Notes under the pieces: model-generated
The model's input: the letters and a program-made list of their open reading frames with translations, nothing else
What the model was told of the DNA's origin: nothing
Databases searched by the model: none
Assembly (NCBI GenBank): GCA_943913205.1
Contig: CALTWN010000001.1
Location: 1 to 58,304 of the forward strand
Origin: an uncultured Bartonella sp.
GTDB taxonomy: Bacteria > Pseudomonadota > Alphaproteobacteria > Rhizobiales > Rhizobiaceae
Length of the DNA: 58,304 nt
Direction: 5' to 3'
Position numbers and translations under genes: made by a program
In this document: one piece after another, positions 1-8,442 of the stretch
Layout: each line of letters opens with the position of its first letter
How positions within the stretch are numbered: position 1 is the stretch's first letter

Positions 1-585
1 CCATTAAATAATGATAAAAAAGAAAATTATGCAATTTGGTTTGGAAGAATAACATCAGAAAAAGGAACCAAATATGCCGTCAAAGCAGCAAAAAAAGCTG
101 GTATACCTTTAAAGATTGCTGGTACTATTTATTGCGAAAAATATTTTAGTAAAAAAATAAAACCGCTACTCAATAAAAATATAGAATATATCGGAGTTTT
201 AGATCATACCGAGCTTCGCAAAACCATAGCAAAAGCCAAAGTAAGTTTATGTACGCCTAATTGGGAGGAACCATATGGTTTAGTTGTTGCAGAGGCCTTG
301 GCTTGTGGTACACCTGTAGTCTCTTTTGAGAGAGGAGCTATACCAGAGATTTTAGATAGTAAAAGCGGTATATTAGTAAAACTACAGAAAAAAGAACTAT
401 TTGGACGTATAAAAGCTGTCAAAAATTTAAGTAATGCATTATTAAAGGCGATAAATTTAAACTCTGATGATTGTCGAAAAAGAGCGGAAGAAATAGCAGA
501 CATCAATATAATGATTGATAAATACGAAAAGCTTTACTATTATCTTATAATGGCGAGAAAAAATTTAAATAATACAACAGGATAG
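1..585 (+). CDS. Glycosyltransferase family 4 protein, 5'-truncated by the window edge
   Basis: The reading frame is open from base 1, so the start lies outside the window; 194 residues are visible. They cover the C-terminal Rossmann half of a GT-B glycosyltransferase. The diagnostic stretch is near 270-320, reading EEPYGLVVAEALACGTPVV, which carries the two spaced glutamates of the GT4 EX7E nucleotide-sugar motif. A preceding WFGRITSEKG segment near base 49 matches the family's 'GR...EKG' strand and loop. GT4 enzymes transfer a sugar from a nucleotide donor, usually at the cytoplasmic membrane during polysaccharide or LPS synthesis; donor and acceptor cannot be read here. It is followed after 11 bases by another glycosyltransferase, so it looks like part of a surface-glycan cassette. 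An internal ATG at 298 lies inside the conserved motif and is not the start. Confidence 0.9.
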   Translation, partial: PLNNDKKENYAIWFGRITSEKGTKYAVKAAKKAGIPLKIAGTIYCEKYFSKKIKPLLNKNIEYIGVLDHTELRKTIAKAKVSLCTPNWEEPYGLVVAEALACGTPVVSFERGAIPEILDSKSGILVKLQKKELFGRIKAVKNLSNALLKAINLNSDDCRKRAEEIADINIMIDKYEKLYYYLIMARKNLNNTTG

Positions 586-596
586 CCATAGTTGAT

Positions 597-1610
597 ATGA
601 GCAAAATAGGCTACTATGTACACCATCAAGGAGATGGCCACCGCCAACGGGCTATTGCCATAGCTAGTAATGCCCCTGAATCCTTTACTATTATAGGCAC
701 AAATTTAAAAAATAGAACAAATGGATTATCATGTGTTGACTTACCAAATGATAATTTAACAGGTGTTGAGCGTAATGAGCATTTATTATCCACGCATTAT
801 ACCCCTTTAGGCGAACCTTTAATAACACAAAGAATGAAGAAAATAGCAGACTGGATTGCAGATAATAATCCGTGTTTAATGGTTGTGGATGTTTCTGTAG
901 AAATAGCTATGTTAGCAAGGCTATTTTCTGTTCCAGTTATTTATGTACGTCTTACCGGAAGCCGTTTTGACCCAGCCCATATGGATGCTTTTTTGGCGGC
1001 AGAAGCCTTGTTATGCCCATTCTCACAGCAGCTAGAACTAGATGAAGTACCTTCTTGGATAAAACAAAAATGTTATTATTTTGCTAATCTAACTCCTAAT
1101 ATATCTAGCCTTGCAACAACACAAGCAAATAATATTGTAGTATTATTAGGTGCCGGCGGTCACGAATTTAAAATAGAAAATTTAATTGATTTAGCCTATC
1201 AATTATCTAATTGGAATATTAATGTTTTAGGAATTGTAGAAAATAATAATAATTTTAATTTACCACAAAACTTGCATTTGAACGGATGGGTTGAAAATTA
1301 CGCCAATTATATTGAAAAGGCTGCAGTAATTGTAGGGGCAGCTGGCGATGGTGTTTTAGCTAATGTTTTGAACTTTAAAAAGCCATATATATGCGTTCCT
1401 CAAAAACGGGCTTTTGGCGAGCAAATAGAAAAAGCTAAATCATTAAAAAAATTAGGCATTGAAGTAATCTTTGATTTAAATCAGGTAAATTGGCATAGTT
1501 TAATTTTAACTACTATTGCAAAAGGCCCTATTATTACTAAAATAGATGATAATTCTACAGCATATGATGCCGCCAAAATGATACTGAATATAGTGAAAAG
1601 GAAACTATGA
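597..1610 (+). CDS. GT-B fold glycosyltransferase (MurG/UGT-like)
   Basis: 337 residues. The N-terminus, GYYVHHQGDGHRQRA, has the glycine/histidine-rich loop typical of MurG/UGT-like enzymes. The C-terminal half has a VLLGAGGHEFK strand-loop and a VGAAGDGVLANVLNFKKPYI segment that resembles the nucleotide-sugar pocket of family 1/28 enzymes. I infer a cytoplasmic nucleotide-sugar transferase acting on a lipid or glycan acceptor; the substrate is unknown. It lies 11 bases after a GT4 gene and its stop overlaps the next gene's start by four bases (ATGATG at 1607-1612), so the three are probably translated together. It is not the peptidoglycan MurG, which is present separately at 35026-36129. 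Family placement is by motif shape only. Confidence 0.75.
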   Translation: MSKIGYYVHHQGDGHRQRAIAIASNAPESFTIIGTNLKNRTNGLSCVDLPNDNLTGVERNEHLLSTHYTPLGEPLITQRMKKIADWIADNNPCLMVVDVSVEIAMLARLFSVPVIYVRLTGSRFDPAHMDAFLAAEALLCPFSQQLELDEVPSWIKQKCYYFANLTPNISSLATTQANNIVVLLGAGGHEFKIENLIDLAYQLSNWNINVLGIVENNNNFNLPQNLHLNGWVENYANYIEKAAVIVGAAGDGVLANVLNFKKPYICVPQKRAFGEQIEKAKSLKKLGIEVIFDLNQVNWHSLILTTIAKGPIITKIDDNSTAYDAAKMILNIVKRKL

Positions 1611-2491
1611 TGTTTAGCGTTTTAACCTTAAATAAAAATAGAACGAATCATCTATCTGCCCTTATAAAAGGATTAAACCGCTCTACTAAATTTCCAAAAG
1701 AATTAATAATTGTTGAAATGAGCGATAATCCTGAAGAGTTTTATTCTCCTAATTTTACTATTAAAACAATATTTTTAAAAAGTGATAAGCTATTGCTTGC
1801 AAAGGCAAGAAATATGGCAGCTAATGCCGCCACTACTGAGAAATTATTATTTCTTGACGTAGATTGTATACCCGCACATGATTTTGTAGCCAGTATGAGC
1901 GATGCTTTAGATAAATATGATGATCTTATAACCTGTGATGTTTATTATTTACCTAAAGGATGCATCAAATATAATAAACCCGATTTACCCCCAGAGGCCT
2001 ATTTAATTAAAAAGGGCAAATCGAAATATAGATTTTTTGAACAAGACAAAATTAAGCCTGGGCCTTATAAATTATTTTGGTCGCTAGCATTTGGTGTTAA
2101 CAAAAGAATTTTTGAAAAAATTGGCGGATTTTGTGAAGAGTTCGTAGGCTATGGTGCTGAAGATACAGAATTTGCATATAGAGCTAAGCAAAAAAATATC
2201 AACCATATGATGTCTGGTATGACAAGAGTGTTTCACCAATATCATCCGGTACATACCCACCCTTATTCACATTTTCAAGATATTGTGCGTAATGCTGAAA
2301 CTTATTATAAATTATGCGGCTATTGGACTATGGATGAATGGCTTAGCCAGTTTCAGAAATATGGTTTTATAGAGTGGAATGAAACAAATATTAAAATATT
2401 AAAATATCCTAAAACAAAATTAATACCTGGCAATAATTCTTTTGTTCACTTTCTAAATAAAATACTATTTAACATTTCAAAGGTGCTATAA
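1607..2491 (+). CDS. GT-A glycosyltransferase with galactosyltransferase-like C-terminal domain
   Basis: 294 residues. The N-terminal half resembles family 2 GT-A enzymes: a FSVLTLNKNR start, then LLFLDVDCIP around residue 85, which supplies the DxD metal and nucleotide-sugar binding motif. The C-terminal half has LAFGVNKRIFEKIGGF followed by GYGAEDTEFAYRAK, the hallmark of the Glyco_transf_7C (galactosyltransferase) module in which the GAED acid is catalytic. It probably adds a hexose to a surface glycan; the sugar is unknown. The gene overlaps the preceding glycosyltransferase by four bases and ends exactly one base before secDF, whose ribosome binding site (AAAGGTG) lies inside this gene's 3' end. 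Whether secDF depends on this transcript cannot be seen. Confidence 0.82.
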   Translation: MMFSVLTLNKNRTNHLSALIKGLNRSTKFPKELIIVEMSDNPEEFYSPNFTIKTIFLKSDKLLLAKARNMAANAATTEKLLFLDVDCIPAHDFVASMSDALDKYDDLITCDVYYLPKGCIKYNKPDLPPEAYLIKKGKSKYRFFEQDKIKPGPYKLFWSLAFGVNKRIFEKIGGFCEEFVGYGAEDTEFAYRAKQKNINHMMSGMTRVFHQYHPVHTHPYSHFQDIVRNAETYYKLCGYWTMDEWLSQFQKYGFIEWNETNIKILKYPKTKLIPGNNSFVHFLNKILFNISKVL

Positions 2492-4981
2492 ATGAAACCT
2501 TATCGTTTTTCCGCTATATTATATTCTATAATTCTTATAATAGGTATTGCCTTAGCCTTACCAAACTTATTTAACAAAGAATTTATGCATAAATATTTGC
2601 CCTTTTTACCTGATACACATGTAACTTTGGGGCTAGATTTAAAAGGCGGATCTTATTTAGTACTAGAAATAGATAAAGCAGCATTAATTCGAGAAAAATT
2701 ACATGATAAAATTGCAAAAATAAATAAGCTTTTTACTCAAAATAATATTGTTACTAATAATTTACAAAAGCTAGATAATAAGGCCACTTTTACTTTACAA
2801 GATCCAAAACAAATAAACGAAGCTTTATCTATAATAAAAAAAATAGATGATAATAGCGGAATAGAAATAGCCTCAAATGGCAATCAAATTAGTATAAATT
2901 TAAGTGAGAGCGCTTTAAAAACACAGCTAGATCAAGCGCTTATTCAAAGTATTGAAATTATTAGAAAAAGAGTTGACGAAGTTGGAGTTGCTGAACCTTC
3001 TATTCAAAAAATAGGCGCAAATCGCATTATGGTTCAATTGCCTGGCATGCAGAAACCCGGTGAATTACGTACCTTATTAGGTAAAACAGCAAAATTAACA
3101 TTTCATTTTGTAGATAGAAGTGCTGATAAAAATGATCCTCCTATTGGCGTAAGCGTTTTACCTAGCTTTAATTCAAAGGATACTAAATTTGCAATAAAAG
3201 ATGAAGTATCACTTGATGGTAGCGCCCTAACAGATGCTAGAGCTTTTGAAGATATGAATGTTCCTGGAGGCATGGTAAAAATTCTATTTAAATTAAATAG
3301 TGAAGGAGCTCGTATTTTTCGTGAAATAACAGAAGAAAATATTGGTCAGGCTTTTGCTATTGTATTGGATGATAAAGTTCTTACAGCGCCCACTATACAA
3401 GGCGTTATACCAAATGGTAGCGGTGAAATTACAGGTAGCTTTACTATGAAAGAAGCTATACAAATATCAGCTCTTTTACGAGCTGGCGCATTGCCAGTTC
3501 CGCTAACAGTTGTTGAGGAACACACTGTAGGACCAGATTTGGGTGCACATGCTATACATATGGGACTTTATACTGGTATAGTTGGTTTTATATTAGTTGC
3601 TATCTTTATCTTTTTATTATACGGAAGCTGGGGGCTTATAGCTGATATAGCTTTAGCATTGCATACTATACTGACCTTTTCTGCTTTAAGCTTATTAGGC
3701 GCAACCCTTACCCTTCCTGGTATTGCTGGTATTATATTGGGTATAGGGGTGGCAGTAGATGCCAATATCTTAATAAATGAAAGAATTAAAGAAGAATCTA
3801 GGCGAGGTATGAGCGCATTGGCAGCGGTTGAGCGCGGCTTTAAACAGGCTTTTTCTACTATCGTTGATGCTAATGTTACCGCTATCATTGCTACTATTTT
3901 ACTTTATTATTATGGTTCTGGTCCCGTACGTGGTTTTGCAGTTACTATGGGGTTAGGAATAATAATTTCTATGTTTACCGATGTTACTTTAGTACGTATA
4001 ATAATGCTATGGGTTATCAGAAAAAGGGCTATAAGAAATATTGAGATAACACCCTTTTTTAAATTCTTACCTATAACGACCAAAATTAAATTTATGAATG
4101 CTCGTTTTTTAGGTATTGCTGTATCTATAGTGCTTTCATTAGCTTCGGTTTTTTTAATGCATAAGCCTGGTTTAAACTATGGTATAGATTTTAAAGGTGG
4201 GATTCAAATGTTAATTACTCCACATGAAACAGCAGATTTAGAAAAATTAAGACAAACGCTTTCAGCTTTAAAAATAGGTGAAGTAGGTTTACAAAAAGTC
4301 AAAGAAAATAATTCCATTCTTATTCATATAGAAAAACAACCAGGTTCTGAACTACTACAAACTCAAACGGCAGATAAGGCAAGAGCCGCAATAACAAAGC
4401 TATACCCTAAAGCAATTTTTGGTAGCACTGAGGTTATTGGTCCTAAAGTTTCAGGTGAACTAGCAAAAAGCGGTTTTATGGCTGTTATTCTGGCAAGCAT
4501 TGCCACCACACTTTATATATGGTGGCGCTTTGAATGGTTTTTTGCCGTTGGAGCTATAATAACCTTAATCTTAGATGTTACAAAAATGGTGGGCTTTTTT
4601 GCTTTATTCCAAATAGACTTTAATCTTACAGCTATAGCCGCTATGCTTACTATTGTGGGCTATTCTATTAATGATAAAGTTGTTGTATATGACAGAATGC
4701 GAGAAAATTTAAGATTGTATAAAACAATGCCTCTGCGACAAATTATTGATATGTCTATAAATCAAGTATTTATACGCTGTTTATTTACTTCCCTAGCTAC
4801 TATTTTAGCTATGTTGCCTATGGCGATATGGGGAGGCATTGCAGTACATAATTTCTCTATACCAGTTATAATGGGAATTATTATAGCCACCTCCTCTTCT
4901 ATTTTTATAGCAACACCTATTTTACTTTTTTTAGGTAATTGGAGGCAAACTAAGCTAAAAACTACTAACAAAAACAACTAG
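2492..4981 (+). CDS. secDF: Protein translocase subunits SecD and SecF fused in one polypeptide
   Basis: 829 residues. SecDF is a proton-driven membrane partner of SecYEG that pulls exported proteins into the periplasm. The SecD half begins with a membrane segment at about residues 7-24, then GLDLKGGSYL near 47-56, a large periplasmic domain, and a six-helix block with the GVAVDANILINERIKEE motif. The SecF half starts near residue 520, repeats the plan with GIDFKGGIQM, and contains TIVGYSINDKVVVYDRMREN. Separate SecD (about 530-600) and SecF (about 310) are usual in most Gram-negatives; a single chain of 830-860 is common in Rhizobiales and Bacillus. No stop codon or frameshift separates the halves, so the fusion is real in this sequence. 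It directly abuts a glycosyltransferase gene upstream; 83 bases follow before ybaL. Confidence 0.97.
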   Translation: MKPYRFSAILYSIILIIGIALALPNLFNKEFMHKYLPFLPDTHVTLGLDLKGGSYLVLEIDKAALIREKLHDKIAKINKLFTQNNIVTNNLQKLDNKATFTLQDPKQINEALSIIKKIDDNSGIEIASNGNQISINLSESALKTQLDQALIQSIEIIRKRVDEVGVAEPSIQKIGANRIMVQLPGMQKPGELRTLLGKTAKLTFHFVDRSADKNDPPIGVSVLPSFNSKDTKFAIKDEVSLDGSALTDARAFEDMNVPGGMVKILFKLNSEGARIFREITEENIGQAFAIVLDDKVLTAPTIQGVIPNGSGEITGSFTMKEAIQISALLRAGALPVPLTVVEEHTVGPDLGAHAIHMGLYTGIVGFILVAIFIFLLYGSWGLIADIALALHTILTFSALSLLGATLTLPGIAGIILGIGVAVDANILINERIKEESRRGMSALAAVERGFKQAFSTIVDANVTAIIATILLYYYGSGPVRGFAVTMGLGIIISMFTDVTLVRIIMLWVIRKRAIRNIEITPFFKFLPITTKIKFMNARFLGIAVSIVLSLASVFLMHKPGLNYGIDFKGGIQMLITPHETADLEKLRQTLSALKIGEVGLQKVKENNSILIHIEKQPGSELLQTQTADKARAAITKLYPKAIFGSTEVIGPKVSGELAKSGFMAVILASIATTLYIWWRFEWFFAVGAIITLILDVTKMVGFFALFQIDFNLTAIAAMLTIVGYSINDKVVVYDRMRENLRLYKTMPLRQIIDMSINQVFIRCLFTSLATILAMLPMAIWGGIAVHNFSIPVIMGIIIATSSSIFIATPILLFLGNWRQTKLKTTNKNN

Positions 4982-5064
4982 CTTACTTATTTTAATAATG
5001 TAATAATATATAGAGATTATAATATTATGTGTTAATATACTAAAAGCGAGCGAAAGGTAAAAAA

Positions 5065-6792
5065 ATGTCGGCTAGTACACCACTTATTACTACTATTAGT
5101 GTGGGTCTTTGCCTAGCCTTTTTGTTCGGTATTTTAGCAAATAAGGTTAAAATCTCTCCTTTAGTTGGTTATTTACTTGCTGGTATAATTGTAGGTCCTT
5201 ATACAGGCGGTTTTTATGCTGATCCTGAGCTTACACATCAATTAGCCGAATTTGGTGTATTGTTACTTATGTTCGGTATAGGTTTACATTTTTCTTGGAA
5301 AGATTTACTTTCTGTTAAAAAAATTGTTATTCCTGGCGCTCTTTTGCAAATGACAGCTGCTACTATATTTGGAACCATATTAGGAAAATTTATGGGCTGG
5401 TCAATAGATACTAGCGCTGTTTTTGGTATTTCCTTGGCAACGGCCTCCACCGTTGTAGTACTAAGAAATTTACAAGAAAGAAACATAATTGATAAAGAAA
5501 GACATATAGCTGTAGGTTGGTTAGTTGTAGAAGATATAGCTATGGTCTTCGCTTTAGTTTTAATACCGGCTTTAGGGGCTATTTTACGTGGCGATAAAAC
5601 TGCTCATTATACTGATTTATCTTTGCTATATTTAGTTGCTATAACTTTAATTAAAGTTATATCTTTTATAGTTGTAACATTGATGGTTGGTAGACGTGTC
5701 ATACCTTGGCTACTAGCTATAACCGCTAGAACTGGTTCACGTGAATTATTTCGTTTAAGTATTTTAGCCATAGCTTTAGGTGTAGCATATGTTGCTGCAT
5801 CTCTTTTTGGGGTTTCACTTTCCTTAGGTGCTTTCTTTGCTGGAATGATTATGAGCGAAACAGATATGAGTCACCAAGCAGCAGAAGAGTCTTTACCTTT
5901 ACGAGATGCTTTTGCTGTATTATTCTTTGTATCTGTAGGAATGCTATTTAATCCATTTACTATAATTCATCATTTTTTTCCTTTAATGCTCACACTCGTA
6001 ATAGTAATTATAGGTAATTCATCAGTTGCATATGCAATTATGCGAATTTTTCGTTACAATATAAAAACTTCATTAATAATATCCTGCTGTATGGCACAAA
6101 TTGGTGAATTTGCATTTATTTTAGCAAATGTAGCTAACAATTTAAAAATAATAAATAGTTTGGCTAAAGACTTAATTATAGGTGCCGCTATTATTTCAAT
6201 AATTTTAAATCCTCTTGTTTTTAAAATTGGTGAAAAATTAAGAAAATATTTAGAACAAAAAAATATTAACGACCCTCTAGATCAAGATATTATAACTATA
6301 ATAGAAGAAGATAAAGACGAAAATTCTTTACCTAGTTTGGCCTTTAAAAATCATACTATCATAATAGGTTTTGGAGTTGTTGGAACAAAAGTTTTTAATA
6401 GCTTACTGCAGCATAATGAGCCTATAGTAGTTATAGATGATTCAGGAAAGTCACTAGAATTTAAACAAGTAAAATCTGATAATATTAGTTATATTCGCGG
6501 TAATGGTGTAAAGGCTGAAATATTAAAAGCTGCAAATATAGAGGAGGCAAAATTATTAATTATAAGTATGTCGCATAGTTTTGAAGCTGGGCAAATTATA
6601 ATAGAAGTGCGTAAAGCTAATAAAGATATAATAATTTTGGCTGTTGCTCAATATGAGGCAGAGGCCGAATATTTATTGGGTACTGGCGCAAACCAAGTAA
6701 TAATTAGCGCTGAGGAAACAGCTAATAAATTGATCAAGTTAGTTTATGAAGAACAAAACACCGTAACAGCCAATGTTATAGCGATATCTTAA
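5065..6792 (+). CDS. ybaL: CPA2-family cation:proton antiporter with TrkA-N domain (YbaL-like)
   Basis: 575 residues. The first 400 or so are a polytopic membrane domain; the start MSASTPLITTISVGLCLAF and the stretch GVLLLMFGIGLHFSWKDL resemble E. coli YbaL closely. The C-terminal part, from about residue 430, opens with TIIIGFGVVGTKVFNSLL, a Rossmann dinucleotide-binding loop of the TrkA-N/RCK type that gates Kef-type transporters. The protein probably exchanges K+ or Na+ for protons at the inner membrane, for pH or osmotic control. The ATG at 5065 follows AAAGG at a normal distance. The YbhN-like gene starts 13 bases after the stop, so the two are probably cotranscribed. YbaL versus KefB/KefC is judged from N-terminal similarity and the order of domains. 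Confidence 0.88.
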   Translation: MSASTPLITTISVGLCLAFLFGILANKVKISPLVGYLLAGIIVGPYTGGFYADPELTHQLAEFGVLLLMFGIGLHFSWKDLLSVKKIVIPGALLQMTAATIFGTILGKFMGWSIDTSAVFGISLATASTVVVLRNLQERNIIDKERHIAVGWLVVEDIAMVFALVLIPALGAILRGDKTAHYTDLSLLYLVAITLIKVISFIVVTLMVGRRVIPWLLAITARTGSRELFRLSILAIALGVAYVAASLFGVSLSLGAFFAGMIMSETDMSHQAAEESLPLRDAFAVLFFVSVGMLFNPFTIIHHFFPLMLTLVIVIIGNSSVAYAIMRIFRYNIKTSLIISCCMAQIGEFAFILANVANNLKIINSLAKDLIIGAAIISIILNPLVFKIGEKLRKYLEQKNINDPLDQDIITIIEEDKDENSLPSLAFKNHTIIIGFGVVGTKVFNSLLQHNEPIVVIDDSGKSLEFKQVKSDNISYIRGNGVKAEILKAANIEEAKLLIISMSHSFEAGQIIIEVRKANKDIIILAVAQYEAEAEYLLGTGANQVIISAEETANKLIKLVYEEQNTVTANVIAIS

Positions 6793-6805
6793 ATATGGAG
6801 TTTTT

Positions 6806-7813
6806 GTGAAAAATAAAGCTTATTTGCAATATATGTGGCCTATATTTGGCATTATAGTTATGTTGTTCTCAGCAAAAATACTATATAATGAATTTCATAA
6901 CCCGCATAGCGAATTATCTCATTTAGATTGGCATGATTTAATTACGCGCATACAAAGCATACCACATATTAGGTGGCTTGGCGCTACTATATGTACTATA
7001 ATAGCTTATCTATCTTTAGCCGAATATGATAAAATAGCCTTAGAGCACTTGCAAAGAAAAATTTCGTGGTGGTTTATAGCTGCTGCTTCTTTTACTGCCT
7101 ATACTATTTCGCATAGCATTGGTGCTTCTATTTTTTCAGGAGCTGCTATTCGCTACCGCGCATATTCAACAAAAGGCTTAACAGGTGCTGAAGTTGCTAT
7201 ATTAGTTGCTTTTTGTTCTTTTACTTTTGTTATGGGTGTAATACTTCTTTTAGGCGGTTTGTTGCTATTTAATCCTAGCCTAGCATTAATGCTGCAGCCT
7301 GAAATTGGCAAGCTTTTTAATTATATAATTACCCCCTATTCTTTAAAATGCGCCGCATTTATCACCGCTGTTATTTTATTACTTCTTGTATGTATATATA
7401 TATTTGGTAGCTGGCTACATTTACCTCCTATCAAAATAGGCAAGCATTTAAAAATAGTTTATCCAAAATTAAAAATTGTTGCAAAGCAAATTGTGGTAGG
7501 ACCTTTAGAGCTTTTAGCTTCTAGCGGAATAATATATTTTATGTTACCACCTTCAACACATATTGGTTTTGCTTCAGTAACAATAGCTTTTTTACTATGT
7601 TTTGCTTTAGGTATTTTATCTAACGCACCGGGAGGCGGTTTGGGTATATTTGAATTGAGCTTTATTAGCTTATTCCCAGAACAAGATGCACGTAATATTT
7701 TAGTGGCATTGATAGTTTTTAGATTTTTTTATATAATAATACCATTATTAATATCTACAATATTTGTTGGCATTTTTGAGTTTTTTGAATACAGAAAACG
7801 GCAAGCTATTTAA
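6806..7813 (+). CDS. YbhN/UPF0104-like membrane protein (LPG-synthase transmembrane family)
   Basis: 335 residues, very hydrophobic, with about eight predicted membrane spans. The features that place it are SHSIGASIFSGAAIRYRAYS around residue 98 and, near the C-terminus, NAPGGGLGIFELSFISLFP followed by an arginine-containing helix; both are characteristic of the lysylphosphatidylglycerol synthase transmembrane family that includes E. coli YbhN. The soluble aminoacyl-transferase domain of MprF is absent, so aminoacylation of phosphatidylglycerol is not implied; YbhN-type proteins have been linked to lipid or polyisoprenoid transport. The start is GTG at 6806, preceded by GGAG eight bases upstream. 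It overlaps the opposite-strand folB-like gene by eight bases at the 3' end. Confidence 0.8.
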   Translation: MKNKAYLQYMWPIFGIIVMLFSAKILYNEFHNPHSELSHLDWHDLITRIQSIPHIRWLGATICTIIAYLSLAEYDKIALEHLQRKISWWFIAAASFTAYTISHSIGASIFSGAAIRYRAYSTKGLTGAEVAILVAFCSFTFVMGVILLLGGLLLFNPSLALMLQPEIGKLFNYIITPYSLKCAAFITAVILLLLVCIYIFGSWLHLPPIKIGKHLKIVYPKLKIVAKQIVVGPLELLASSGIIYFMLPPSTHIGFASVTIAFLLCFALGILSNAPGGGLGIFELSFISLFPEQDARNILVALIVFRFFYIIIPLLISTIFVGIFEFFEYRKRQAI

Positions 7814-8432
7814 CTCTGGTAAGCTCCACCCCCACCGCACCATTTATTAACTCTAATTTTTCTATACGAATTTTTACGCAAAGCACCAAAGGATGGCTTA
7901 ACACCATATCGCATACTTCTTCAGCTAAAGACTCCAACAGTTCTAAATGTTTATCTTTGGTCACAGACGTTATAGCATCTAGTATAATATCATATGAAAA
8001 CACATTTTCTATATTATCTGTTTTTTTGTTTTTCAAAGTTTGTACGCATAAATTAAAACATAGTTTTTGCTTTTTATTATATTCGTGTTTATATGCGCCT
8101 ACTTCAGCTGCAATAATATAATCTCTGACGATTATATTATATTTTTCCTGTAGGTTATTATTTGCTTTATATTGTGTTTTTGATCTTATTTCAACATCAT
8201 AAGGCAAAAGTCGCGCTATATCAGGCTGCTCAAAATTGCCCGACAATATTATCTTAATAGATTTTTTTTTTGCGAATTTTAAAATATTTATAAGCTCATA
8301 TATATCAAATAGCTCCCAATAAAAATTTTCATTAGAAATTAAATTTAATATTATAGGCTCTTTATTATCAAATTTAGGTAAAAAAGTTTTAATATTTATC
8401 AGCTCATCATTAGTATAAACATCTAGCTGCAT
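7806..8432 (-). CDS. folB: FolB-like dihydroneopterin aldolase with an unrecognised N-terminal domain
   Basis: 208 residues, against about 120 for ordinary FolB. Residues 97-208 match FolB: RDYIIAAEVGAYKHEYNKKQ (the His-Glu pair at 116-117 corresponds to the substrate-binding glutamate), SYDIILDAI near 146-154, HLELLESLAEEV near 162-173, and IEKLELINGAVGVELTR with the conserved lysine at 192. DHNA aldolase cleaves 7,8-dihydroneopterin to 6-hydroxymethyl-dihydropterin in folate synthesis. Residues 1-96 are not a recognisable FolB repeat and I cannot assign them; they contain an IKIILSGN strand followed by a helix. No folP or folK is in the window. The gene is last in a minus-strand run that starts with thyA and folA. 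It follows the TerC/CorC gene by ten bases and overlaps the convergent YbhN-like gene by eight. Confidence 0.78.
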   Translation of the reverse strand: MQLDVYTNDELINIKTFLPKFDNKEPIILNLISNENFYWELFDIYELINILKFAKKKSIKIILSGNFEQPDIARLLPYDVEIRSKTQYKANNNLQEKYNIIVRDYIIAAEVGAYKHEYNKKQKLCFNLCVQTLKNKKTDNIENVFSYDIILDAITSVTKDKHLELLESLAEEVCDMVLSHPLVLCVKIRIEKLELINGAVGVELTRVK

Positions 8433-8442
8433 ATAAAATTAC

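Noticed and set aside
786..794. DnaA-box-like TTATCCACG in a glycosyltransferase gene
   Set aside because: One mismatch and inside coding sequence, so probably chance.
1..2491. The glycosyltransferase cassette as a recently transferred island
   Set aside because: Base composition and codon choice look like the rest of the window, and the upstream end is not visible, so transfer cannot be claimed.
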